Assembly: GCA_009731425.1 (NCBI GenBank)
Contig: AP018794.1
Location: 372,001 to 436,000 of the forward strand
Length of the DNA stretch: 64,000 nucleotides
Direction of reading: 5' to 3'
Origin: Lachnospiraceae bacterium KM106-2
GTDB taxonomy: Bacteria > Bacillota > Clostridia > Lachnospirales > Lachnospiraceae
In this document: positions 26,851-34,938 of the stretch, one piece after another
Layout of the letters: each line of letters starts with the position of its first letter
Numbering within the stretch: the first letter of the stretch is position 1
The notes under the pieces: model-generated
The model's database searches: none
The model's input: the letters and a program-made list of their open reading frames with translations, nothing else
What the model was told of the DNA's origin: nothing
Translations under genes and position numbers: made by a program

Positions 26851-29160
26851 TTAAGCAGTTATTTTCATTGGTAATGCTGGTGCTGATAATAATACAGGCG
26901 TAGTAGTTGCCAACAGTTTATGCATCTGTTCCTTACAGAGCATAACATCTTCATGCTCAGACCCTAGCAGATTTTCCAATGCAATAATAGCTTTGTCATA
27001 ATATATAAGTGCAGCTTTTGACTTATTGACGCTGGCAAGGATTGCAGCCAGATTCTGGGCAATATAGCCATAGGTCAAGCTGGTATCACCGAAGCAGACA
27101 TTGATAATATCAAGGCAGTTTTGATAAATGCGAATGGTCTCATTTATCTGTCTATTTTCAAATAAGTACCGTGCATATTGAACCAGACTGGCAATGCCAT
27201 TAGGTGAATACTGCATCTGTGTTTCCTGTAAAATGCCAGTTGATTTCTTTGTATAATCTAATGCCTTACCAAGATTTCCCTGTATATGATAATATCTTCC
27301 GATATCAAGGTACAAGGTGGAGAAATTCAGTACCTGTGAAGTTCCGTTTTTCCCTGCGATAGCAATTGCTTTTTCTTCAAATTGAATTGCTTTGTTCACA
27401 TTTGTATGAATTTCAGCTACTTCGATTGCTTTGAAGTGAAACAGAAGATATTGGTCATCAGTAGCACAGATGCTGTGATCCAGGCAAAGGTACTCATATT
27501 CATTCAACAGATTAGAGTAGGAACGATATCGGTGTAGGCAATGGTTACTTTCCAAGGAAGTGCGTATGACAGATAGCCAAAGTTGCTTGTCATCTTTCAG
27601 TGCAAATCGTAATGCTGTATCTATTATCTGCAATGCTAAAGTGGCAGTACCGCTGTCCACATCCTGACATTCTGCAAGAAGATTTTTCCATAGCTCGTTG
27701 CAACTGCTGATGGCAAGATGTTTACCCGCATTCACCAATTTTCTGATATAAGGATTTAGGGTGGCTGAGTGGTGATTAAGTTCAAGCAGTCCAAGTTCTT
27801 CTAGTTCATCCACTTCATTCGTGCAATCGTGATGCCATTTGCTAAGATAGCGAAGAGGAAAGCCAGTTTCTGGTGCAAGTGCTATGATGGATAATGTCTG
27901 TTGCAGGGCAGGAGCAAGTGCACCATATTGGAGTAAGTCCTGCATAATATTTTGATATTCTGATTTTACAGTGACATTATCCTTGCTGATAGACAGCTTA
28001 TTTTGATTGTCTGGTAATAGCACATTATCATGCAAATGCTTCGCTAAGTCAGCAGGGAGCATGTTCTTATAGGACAACAATCGCCCAATTAGTCCAGCAG
28101 ACATGATGTGGTAGTTAATAGTTTCAAGCAGTAATTCAATTTCATTGCTGTAGGTGTGGATAATATCGAGAGCACTTGTCTTTACATTCTGTTGCAGAAC
28201 CTGTAATGCTAATTCTTTACTGGATTCTATTGCATATTCTGTTCCTAATGCAAAATTATTTCTCGTTGTTATAAGAATGGTACATTTCAAGGAAGAAATC
28301 TGATTTAACAGAGATTCTTCTGTGGCTGTTGTATTGAAGTTGTCAATCACAATCAATGTGTCTGCTTTTAAAGTTTTTAAAAATCGGAAATGTTTTCGGA
28401 AGCGTTCCTTCTCACTCAATCTGTCTGTATCATCTACAAAGTCTAAATCAGCTATCATTTCATAGAAACTTCCGATATATTCCAAATATAAAATGTTCGT
28501 ATAATACTTTTTCTGTGCTTTCATATAGGCTTTTGCAACTTCGCTTTTGCCGATACCTGGAATGCCAGTAAGAAAGACAAGGGGATTCGCTGACAACAGT
28601 TCTTCAATATCAGTCAATTCAGCTTCACGAGCTACAAAGGTTCGTGCAGGAGTAGGGAGATTGGTGGTAAGGATAATATCATCAATCAGTGGAGATGAAT
28701 TTTTTGCACCATTACCAGCATTAACAAAGCACCGGGACATTCCGAAAATCAGTGTTTCTGCGATAAATGCAGCATAGCATTCACTTGTATCCGCTGAGAG
28801 AAAACCTAGTAATCGTTCTCGTTCAGTTTCAGAAATGGAAACATCAGCTATCAGCAATTCTTTAATTGCTAAAGTGACAGAAGCAGGATCACTGATAAAA
28901 GGAAAGACTTCATTTATCATATCATTGTACATCAATTGATGATGTGCTTTTGGAATATAGTAATTTATGATTTTGGGACTGACACGAACTTCGCCTTTGA
29001 GCCAGTGACAGACTAATCCATTGTCAAAATCAAAATTGGTGCTTTCATCATTCATAAAAGCGGCGAAAAGTTGATACATAAAATCTATTTGCGAAATATC
29101 TGTATTCTTTTGATTATCCATAAGAATGGTGGATACCGAGTGAAAATCTAATCTTATCAT
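26851..29160 (-). CDS. NB-ARC/STAND ATPase with C-terminal TPR repeats (cargo of the element)
   Basis: About 769 residues from the ATG at 29160, behind AGAAAGGACACT; a longer frame to 29241 has no ribosome site. The N-terminal ~165 residues are helical with no recognised domain. The nucleotide-binding part has GIPGIGKS (199-206), Walker B TLIVIDNF (268-275) and ILITTRNN, typical NB-ARC signs. A winged-helix part (LSIIALAPETGFPLRYLS) follows, then TPR-like helices in the last ~200 residues (ALDYTKKSTGIL, ALIYYDKAIIALENLLG). STAND proteins oligomerise on ligand sensing; many bacterial ones are anti-phage sensors, others are regulators. It is opposite to its neighbours, as cargo often is. Confidence 0.8.
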   Translation of the reverse strand: MIRLDFHSVSTILMDNQKNTDISQIDFMYQLFAAFMNDESTNFDFDNGLVCHWLKGEVRVSPKIINYYIPKAHHQLMYNDMINEVFPFISDPASVTLAIKELLIADVSISETERERLLGFLSADTSECYAAFIAETLIFGMSRCFVNAGNGAKNSSPLIDDIILTTNLPTPARTFVAREAELTDIEELLSANPLVFLTGIPGIGKSEVAKAYMKAQKKYYTNILYLEYIGSFYEMIADLDFVDDTDRLSEKERFRKHFRFLKTLKADTLIVIDNFNTTATEESLLNQISSLKCTILITTRNNFALGTEYAIESSKELALQVLQQNVKTSALDIIHTYSNEIELLLETINYHIMSAGLIGRLLSYKNMLPADLAKHLHDNVLLPDNQNKLSISKDNVTVKSEYQNIMQDLLQYGALAPALQQTLSIIALAPETGFPLRYLSKWHHDCTNEVDELEELGLLELNHHSATLNPYIRKLVNAGKHLAISSCNELWKNLLAECQDVDSGTATLALQIIDTALRFALKDDKQLWLSVIRTSLESNHCLHRYRSYSNLLNEYEYLCLDHSICATDDQYLLFHFKAIEVAEIHTNVNKAIQFEEKAIAIAGKNGTSQVLNFSTLYLDIGRYYHIQGNLGKALDYTKKSTGILQETQMQYSPNGIASLVQYARYLFENRQINETIRIYQNCLDIINVCFGDTSLTYGYIAQNLAAILASVNKSKAALIYYDKAIIALENLLGSEHEDVMLCKEQMHKLLATTTPVLLSAPALPMKITA

Positions 29161-29361
29161 AGTGTCCTTTCTGACCATGTAGCGGTCTGTCAGCATTCGT
29201 AGCGAATATATAACTGAATTATAACACGAACATAAGTTCACAACAAGAAAATGCTCAAAATCAACTCAATTTACATTCAATGTGCTATGCGTGTAATTAC
29301 CATAGAATTATAGTAACAGATTCTGTGGAATTAAGTAATGAGAAGGAAGGAGAGGATGCGG

Positions 29362-29556
29362 ATGAATGCAGATTTTGTAAGGTGCTGTGATTTCTTAGCA
29401 AGGATGATTGAGAAGTATGGTGCTTCTGTCATGCAGGAGTATTATGCAGGGTTAAGGATTAAACTTGATAAGTGGAAGCCTGATACAAGAGCGAGTGAAG
29501 ACAGAATATTTTCCTATGCAGAAAAGTTAGGAGATTATCAAGAAAAAGCAGCATAG
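29362..29556 (+). CDS. Small hypothetical protein of the mobile element
   Basis: 64 residues (NADFVRCCDFLARMIEKYGA then LRIKLDKWKPD), helical, no family recognised. I chose the ATG at 29362, six bases after AAGGAGAGG; upstream ATGs at 29338 and 29356 are too near or before the site. Position just before the HTH/KilA-N/recombinase block suggests a regulatory or maintenance role, but this is only context. Confidence 0.55.
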   Translation: MNADFVRCCDFLARMIEKYGASVMQEYYAGLRIKLDKWKPDTRASEDRIFSYAEKLGDYQEKAA

Positions 29557-29717
29557 TTATGGTGAGAAGTGCAGGAAATGGATATAGCAGGTGGCAGATA
29601 TTGTTATCTGCTATAAAAATCCCATTGAAAACCCCAGATATTACTCGTTGACCAAACCGGAAAATAAAAGTATAATAAGTATATGCAATGCGTGAAAATA
29701 CGGAGAGGAGAAAATGG

Positions 29718-29939
29718 ATGGAAGAGGAAAAGGATTTAAAAGATAAATTGATTGAACTACGAAAAAGTACAGGGATGAACCGAAGACAGTTCTGTGAATA
29801 TTTTGAAATTCCATATATGACGGTGTCTGATTGGGAACATGGAAACAGAAGAGTGCCAGCTTATCTCTTTAGGCTATTGGAATATTATGTGAGAATGGAG
29901 CAAATGAAGAAGGAGGACGATTTTAGTGAAGAAAAATAA
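29718..29939 (+). CDS. Small HTH DNA-binding protein
   Basis: 73 residues. A lambda-repressor-like helix-turn-helix: LIELRKSTGMNRRQFCEYF then IPYMTVSDWEHGNRRVPAYL. The ATG at 29718 is 7 bases after GGAGAGGAG. Its 3' end overlaps the KilA-N gene by 14 bases, so the two are translationally coupled. It probably controls element genes. Confidence 0.75.
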   Translation: MEEEKDLKDKLIELRKSTGMNRRQFCEYFEIPYMTVSDWEHGNRRVPAYLFRLLEYYVRMEQMKKEDDFSEEK

Positions 29940-30780
29940 TGTCATTACAGTTCAAAATACACCAATTACGGTAGCATTAAGCGATGAATCAGATTATATT
30001 TGTATTACCGATATGGCAGCTGCTAAATCAGATTCAGCGAGAGCAGCAGATGTGATACGAAATTGGTTAAGGAATAGATCTACGTTGGAGTTTCTTACAA
30101 CATGGGAAGAAATTTATAATCCAGATTTTAAAGTGTTCGAATCTGAACACTTTAAAAAAGATGCCGGCTTATTAACATTTACTCCAAGCGTTTCAGAGTG
30201 GGTTGAGCAAACAGGTGCTATAGGAATATATGTGAAAAAAGGAAGATACGGTGGTACATATGCACACAAGGATATTGCTTTTGAATTTGCATCTGCTATA
30301 AGTCCTGTTTTTAAATTATATATGATTAAGGAGTTTCAAAGACTTAAGGAAGAGGAGAATAACCTTCAAAAGATTGAATGGGATGCGAAAAGATTTCTTT
30401 CAAAGAACAATTATTTGATTCAGACTGATGCTGTGAAAAATTATTTAATACCTAAATGTAACTTTAAAGAAAATCTGCATTGGCTTAAATATTCAGAAGA
30501 AGCTGATTTACTAAATGTTGCATTATTTGGTTTTACTGCAAAGGCTTGGAGAGATGCTAATCCAGAATTGGCAAAGAAAACTAATGTTCGCGATTATGCA
30601 TCGATTTCAGAATTAACAGTGTTGTCTAATTTGGAGACACATAATGCACAGATGATTAGAGAGGGAAAGTCAAAAGAGGAAAGATTTGAAATTCTTAAAG
30701 AGATAGCTGATTATCAGATGAGCGTATTAGTTGAAGCAGAAAGAATCGAGATAGCTAGAAATGAAATTAGTCTAAATTGA
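29926..30780 (+). CDS. KilA-N domain protein (antirepressor-like)
   Basis: 284 residues. The N-terminal KilA-N domain is clear: YICITDMAAAKSDSARAADVIRNWLRN, EWVEQTGAIGIYVKKGRYGGTYAHKDIAFEFASAISPVFKLYMIKEFQRL in segments. The C-terminal half is helical with no known domain. KilA-N proteins of phages and mobile elements bind DNA and often act as antirepressors. A GTG start follows AAGGAGGACG and overlaps the HTH gene. Confidence 0.85.
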   Translation: MKKNNVITVQNTPITVALSDESDYICITDMAAAKSDSARAADVIRNWLRNRSTLEFLTTWEEIYNPDFKVFESEHFKKDAGLLTFTPSVSEWVEQTGAIGIYVKKGRYGGTYAHKDIAFEFASAISPVFKLYMIKEFQRLKEEENNLQKIEWDAKRFLSKNNYLIQTDAVKNYLIPKCNFKENLHWLKYSEEADLLNVALFGFTAKAWRDANPELAKKTNVRDYASISELTVLSNLETHNAQMIREGKSKEERFEILKEIADYQMSVLVEAERIEIARNEISLN

Positions 30781-30846
30781 TATCCTTTAACAATGATATT
30801 TTTGGGTAAAAAGGCAAATTGATAATATAAAGAAAGGATTTTTTAA

Positions 30847-32532
30847 ATGAAGAAAAAACAACTTAAATGCTACATCTACACTCGCGTATCCACTTCCATG
30901 CAGGTAGATGGCTACAGCTTGGATGCACAGAAAGATAAACTTCATAAATACGCAGATTTCCAAGAGGTGGTCATAGCAGGAGAATACTCTGATGAAGGTA
31001 AATCTGGTAAGAGCGTAGAGGGCAGACCAGAGTTCATGCAGATGCTACGTGATATTGAAGATGGGAAGGATAGTGTTGATTTTGTTCTGGTATTCAAACT
31101 TTCAAGATTTGGTCGTAATGCTGCTGATGTTCTTAGTTCGCTACAGAGGATGCAGGATTTTGGTGTAAACCTTATCTGTGTAGAGGATGGTATTGACAGT
31201 TCTAAAGATGCGGGAAAGCTAATGATTTCTGTTTTATCAGCAGTAGCAGAAATTGAGCGAGAAAATATCCTTGTGCAGACGATGGAAGGAAGAAAGCAGA
31301 AAGCCAGAGAAGGTAAATGGAATGGTGGGTTTGCTCCTTATGGTTATAAGTTAGAGAATGGAGAACTTCATATTGCTGAGGATGAAGTTGATATTATCCG
31401 TCTGATTTATGATAAATATATTAATACAAATATGGGAATCAATGCAATAGCTTCCTATCTAAATCAGAATGGATATCGTAAGAAGAAAAGACAGAATAAC
31501 ACCTTAGATACATTTGCATCATCTTTTATTAAAGGTGTTCTGGATAATCCAATCTATTGTGGCAAACTGGCATTTGGCAGACGAAAGAATGAGAAAATTG
31601 CTGGTACACGAGCAGATTACCACGTAGTAAAGCAGGATGAATATATGCTTAGCGATGGTATTCATGAAGCAATCATTTCAGAAGAAGAATGGAAATTAGC
31701 TCAAAAGAAGAGAGAAGATACAGGTGTCAGCCATGAGAAAGTGCATAGTTTAGAGCATGAACATCTTCTATCAGGAATTATTAAGTGTCCAATCTGTGGA
31801 AGCGGTATGTATGGCAACGTAAATCGTAAAAAGAGAAAAGATGGAACACTGTATAAGGATTATTTTTATTATGCCTGCAAGCACAGAACCTATGTTGATG
31901 GACATCATTGTTCCTATCACAAGCAGTGGGGAGAGGATAAAGTCAATGATGCAGTTGCAGAGGTTATTCGTAAGCTGGTAAAGAATCCAAAGTTTGAAGA
32001 AGAGATTAAGCGTAAAATTGGCAAGAGCATAGATACTGATGAACTGGAAAATGAACTTACCAATATGCGTAAGCAGATGAAACAGCTTGTAGGTTCTAAG
32101 AATAAGCTGGCAGATCAGATTGATGCTCTGGATATTATGGATAAACACTATGATAGAAAATATCAGGATATGCAGAATCGAATGGACAAATTCTATGATG
32201 AAATTAGTACACTAGAGGATTCAATATCAGAGGTGGAAGACAGAATGTTAAGTATCCGCCAGCAGAAAATATCTGGCGATAATGTCTATGAATTTCTTCT
32301 ATTATTTGATAAACTATACGATAGATTCATAGACAAGGAAAAGAAGGAATTCCTAAACAGCTTTGTGGAACAGGTGGACTTATATGAGAAAGAACTGGAA
32401 GATGGCAGGTTCTTGAAGCACATAAAGTTCCGATTCCCGGTATTTTACGATGGAATTGAAACAGAGGAACTTTGTTGGGACAATGAAAGTACCGTCGAGA
32501 GTGTGATACTACTACATCGGAAAAATATCTAA
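30847..32532 (+). CDS. Large serine recombinase (integrase/excisionase of the element)
   Basis: 561 residues. The catalytic resolvase domain starts CYIYTRVSTSMQVDGYSL with nucleophile Ser15 and continues through EYSDEGKSGKSVEGRPEF and LSRFGRN. A Recombinase domain follows (GFAPYGYKLENGEL, ILDNPIYCGKL-like), then a zinc ribbon (CPICGSGMYGN and YYACKHR... HCSYH), and a coiled coil around 385-460. It integrates and excises the element by a short core crossover. Full length. AGAAAGGATTTTTTAA precedes the ATG. Confidence 0.92.
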   Translation: MKKKQLKCYIYTRVSTSMQVDGYSLDAQKDKLHKYADFQEVVIAGEYSDEGKSGKSVEGRPEFMQMLRDIEDGKDSVDFVLVFKLSRFGRNAADVLSSLQRMQDFGVNLICVEDGIDSSKDAGKLMISVLSAVAEIERENILVQTMEGRKQKAREGKWNGGFAPYGYKLENGELHIAEDEVDIIRLIYDKYINTNMGINAIASYLNQNGYRKKKRQNNTLDTFASSFIKGVLDNPIYCGKLAFGRRKNEKIAGTRADYHVVKQDEYMLSDGIHEAIISEEEWKLAQKKREDTGVSHEKVHSLEHEHLLSGIIKCPICGSGMYGNVNRKKRKDGTLYKDYFYYACKHRTYVDGHHCSYHKQWGEDKVNDAVAEVIRKLVKNPKFEEEIKRKIGKSIDTDELENELTNMRKQMKQLVGSKNKLADQIDALDIMDKHYDRKYQDMQNRMDKFYDEISTLEDSISEVEDRMLSIRQQKISGDNVYEFLLLFDKLYDRFIDKEKKEFLNSFVEQVDLYEKELEDGRFLKHIKFRFPVFYDGIETEELCWDNESTVESVILLHRKNI

Positions 32533-32721
32533 GAATCCTTGATTTTAGGCACTTTGAGAGGTTTTTTCAGTTTTCACAAAGTGACCGAAAAGGGAAGAAA
32601 AAAGCAATTTCTGACGGTGTGAATGTGTCAGTGGTTCTTGATATGGTGTCCGGGAACACATCTAAGTAAGGTTAACATTTTTACTATTTTTTCATTATTC
32701 AACTAAATAAGAACATGTCGT
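32533..32721. other. Gene-free stretch right of the recombinase
   Basis: No ORF with support. It should hold the right attachment site of the element. A small inverted repeat (CTGAC...GTCAG near 32610-32632) is the only structure noticed. Confidence 0.3.
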
Positions 32722-32769
32722 GAGACCGTTCATTTTCAAGCTAAATTGAGAATGGACGGTCTCTTTTTG
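32722..32769 (+). terminator. Strong hairpin/terminator before the ParB-like gene
   Basis: GAGACCGT.CATT.TCAA pairs with TTGA.AATG.ACGGTCTC around GCTAAA, followed by TTTTTG. It is about 18 bp long and lies in front of the ParB-like gene, so it may end transcription coming from the recombinase or act in attenuation. Confidence 0.75.
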
Positions 32770-32808
32770 TTTTCAGAAATTTATTTTAGAAAGGATGTGG
32801 TTCCGGAT

Positions 32809-33831
32809 ATGGGTGCAAAAATGCAGGAGTATTCTTCTTCGCAAGAAGAGATTGTGACAGAAGGCAAAACGAATACACAGGTGGATGAAATCAAGAATTT
32901 AAGGCTAAATCAGCTAGTAAATTTCAAAGATCATCCGTTTAAGGTAGAGACGAATACAGAGTTATTTGAATTAATGCAGAGCATAGAAAAGGATGGAGTT
33001 CTTGTTCCATTACTAGCTAGACCTAATCCAAATGGAGAAGGATATGAGTTGATTTCTGGTCATAGAAGAAAAGCTGCTTGTGAATGGGCAGGAGTTACAG
33101 AAGTACCTGTTATTGTTCGTGATCTTGATAATTGTCAAGCAGTCATAGCAATGGTTGATAGTAACTTGCAGAGAGAGAACATTAAGCCAAGTGAGAAAGC
33201 ATTTGCATATCGAATGAAATTGGAAGCAATGAAGCAGCAGGGAAAGAGAACAGATTTAACTTCTGGACAACTTGTCCAAAAGTTAGAATTGAAAAATCCC
33301 ACCTTAGTGTTGGCAGAGGTAGAATGTGGAATTGATGAAGATGGGTTATGGGGACTAAATAATATTGATAAGGCTGAAAGAATTGATTCGAATAAAGAGT
33401 TAGCAGAACATTATGGTGAGAACGAAAGACAGATTAGAAGGTATATCCGTCTTACCTACCTTATCCCCAAAATCCTAGATATGGTAGATGAAGGCAAAAT
33501 CGCCTTCACAATAGCAGTTGAACTTTCTTATCTTAAGGAAGAGGAACAATACGAATTACATGCGGTAATGGATTTAGAGCAATGCACACCGTCATTGTCA
33601 CAGGCGAATCGTTTGAAACGGATGAGTCAAAAGGGAGAGCTGGATATGGATGAAATGTACAATATCTTAGGAGAAGAAAAACCGAACCAGAGGGAACAAA
33701 TTAAGATTCAATCAGAGAAATTAAATAAGTACTTTCCAGCTGATTTTACAGAACATCAGAAAGTGGAACTGATTGAAAATCTTGTGAAAGATTGGCACGC
33801 CGCACAGTCGTTAAAGAAAGGCTCAAGATGA
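32809..33831 (+). CDS. ParB/RepB/Spo0J-family protein
   Basis: About 340 residues from the ATG at 32809 (an ATG at 32821 is equally possible). The ParB-like nuclease/CTPase fold is seen in LRLNQLVNFKDHPF, LMQSIEKDGVLVPLLARP and ELISGHRRKAACEWAG, then NLQRENIKPSEKAFAYRMKLEAMKQQG. A helix-turn-helix follows (ELAEHYGENERQIRRYIRLTYL). No ParA lies beside it. Such orphan ParB proteins are common on clostridial plasmids and integrative elements. A ~40-residue insert (LTSGQLVQKLELKNPTLVLA) breaks the usual spacing. Confidence 0.85.
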   Translation: MGAKMQEYSSSQEEIVTEGKTNTQVDEIKNLRLNQLVNFKDHPFKVETNTELFELMQSIEKDGVLVPLLARPNPNGEGYELISGHRRKAACEWAGVTEVPVIVRDLDNCQAVIAMVDSNLQRENIKPSEKAFAYRMKLEAMKQQGKRTDLTSGQLVQKLELKNPTLVLAEVECGIDEDGLWGLNNIDKAERIDSNKELAEHYGENERQIRRYIRLTYLIPKILDMVDEGKIAFTIAVELSYLKEEEQYELHAVMDLEQCTPSLSQANRLKRMSQKGELDMDEMYNILGEEKPNQREQIKIQSEKLNKYFPADFTEHQKVELIENLVKDWHAAQSLKKGSR

Positions 33832-33854
33832 TAAAATTTAGGAGGATAAAGAAG

Positions 33855-34028
33855 ATGGATACCAGAATTGAAGTAATAGGAATCAATCACGGTTGGTCGA
33901 TGATGAAAAGCGTATCGGAAGTTTTTGTTACAGGCATTAAGGAGATAACAACAATTCCAGCTCTTTATAAAGATACCTTAAGAAACCTTGGATTGCAAAG
34001 CAAAAGATGTTGGAAGAGATGGAGTTAA
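33855..34028 (+). CDS. Small hypothetical protein, perhaps N-terminal half of a frameshifted gene
   Basis: 57 residues (MDTRIEVIGINHGWSMMKSV...), ATG 6-8 bases after GGAGGATAAAG. The next ORF overlaps in another frame and has no ribosome site, so both may be parts of one broken ~130-residue protein. No family recognised. Confidence 0.5.
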   Translation: MDTRIEVIGINHGWSMMKSVSEVFVTGIKEITTIPALYKDTLRNLGLQSKRCWKRWS

Positions 34029-34273
34029 GGCTGGATGCGGCAATTGATAAGACAGAGAATCTGGCAAGGGATGTAGAGATTAATCATATGATGATGACTT
34101 TTGACTCATTGATGGTGAAAGCGCAAGATGAGAAGGTGAGTGCAATGATTGCGGAACCAAATTCACAGTATGGGGCTGATGTTTTTGAGGAAAGTATACA
34201 GGCAAGATGGACTGTTAAGAAAGCTTTGAATATAATGTCATCTACAGTTAAGAAGGATTGTAAATCTAGATAG
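34007..34273 (+). CDS. Small helical hypothetical protein, perhaps C-terminal half of a frameshifted gene
   Basis: 88 residues, helical and acidic (MLEEMELRLDAAIDKTENLA...). It lacks a ribosome site at its ATG and overlaps the previous ORF by 22 bases in a different frame, which favours a frameshifted single gene or translational coupling. The C-terminal part (WTVKKALNIMSS) is not recognised. Confidence 0.45.
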   Translation: MLEEMELRLDAAIDKTENLARDVEINHMMMTFDSLMVKAQDEKVSAMIAEPNSQYGADVFEESIQARWTVKKALNIMSSTVKKDCKSR

Positions 34274-34424
34274 TTCTTATATATGAATAAGAATTTATGT
34301 AATCCAATAATATTAAATTTGTGAGCATGATATGAGATTTTTTTTTAAATATACATACACATACATAAAATTATTTAAAAAATAGCATAATAAATTAAGT
34401 AAAAAAATAAAGGAGGTAAATTAT

Positions 34425-34766
34425 ATGTTAACAATGGCTACACAAAAAAATCAAACTTGTATTGATGCCTGCGCTAGATGTGCACAAGCTTGTTATGAAT
34501 GTTTTCAATTATGTCTTAATGAGCCTGATTTAAATGCACGAAAAAACTGCGTGAGTATGTTAGTTGAATGCGCTATGATGTGTCAAATGTCAGTATCAAT
34601 GATGTCAATGAATGGACAGTTTTCTAAAGAACATTGTGCACTATGTGCTAAAATCTGTGACACCTGTGCTAAAGAATGTAATATGTTTAAAGATGATCAC
34701 TGTCAAAAATGTGCTCAAGAATGTACTACTTGTGCACAAGAATGTAGAAATATGTCTGCAATGTAA
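34425..34766 (+). CDS. Four-helix-bundle copper-binding protein (DUF326/Csp copper-storage-like)
   Basis: 113 residues with 20 or so cysteines in Cx2-3C spacings on amphipathic helices: CIDACARCAQACYECFQLC, CAMMCQMSV, HCALCAKICDTCAKEC, HCQKCAQECTTCAQEC. This matches bacterial copper-storage proteins, in which Cys thiolates line a four-helix core and bind many Cu(I) ions. There is no Tat signal, so it is cytosolic. AAAGGAGG precedes the ATG. A hairpin (ATATTGGGA/TCCCAATAT, 34775-34812) follows. Confidence 0.88.
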   Translation: MLTMATQKNQTCIDACARCAQACYECFQLCLNEPDLNARKNCVSMLVECAMMCQMSVSMMSMNGQFSKEHCALCAKICDTCAKECNMFKDDHCQKCAQECTTCAQECRNMSAM

Positions 34767-34938
34767 ACATTTAAATATTGGGAGACGATATTTACGCTTT
34801 GTTTCCCAATATATTACATATTTAGATTAGAATCCTCTTTACTTCTGTATAATTAGGTAGTTAGTTTTCAGTGTTCCAATAAAACGAAAAAAAAATATGT
34901 ATTTTTGGAGGTTGGGTTATGATAATAATTATATATAA

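Larger units (their letters stand above)
24780..32640. mobile_element. Integrative mobilizable element with serine recombinase (ends approximate)
   Basis: An oriT-like repeat, mobC and relaxase at one end and a large serine recombinase at the other frame a module with an STAND ATPase, HTH and KilA-N genes. There are no conjugation pore genes, so it would need a helper. Neither end could be fixed: serine recombinases leave very short cores and I found no convincing direct repeat flanking 24.75-32.7 kb. The ParB-like gene further right may belong to this or another element. Confidence 0.65.

Noticed and set aside
24740..32700. Search for attL/attR direct repeats around the mobilizable element
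   Set aside because: Only T-rich chance matches were found; a serine recombinase core may be as short as 2-3 bases, so I give no site.
32746..32808. Upstream extension of the ParB-like ORF
   Set aside because: It begins within the right arm of a strong terminator hairpin and has no ribosome site.
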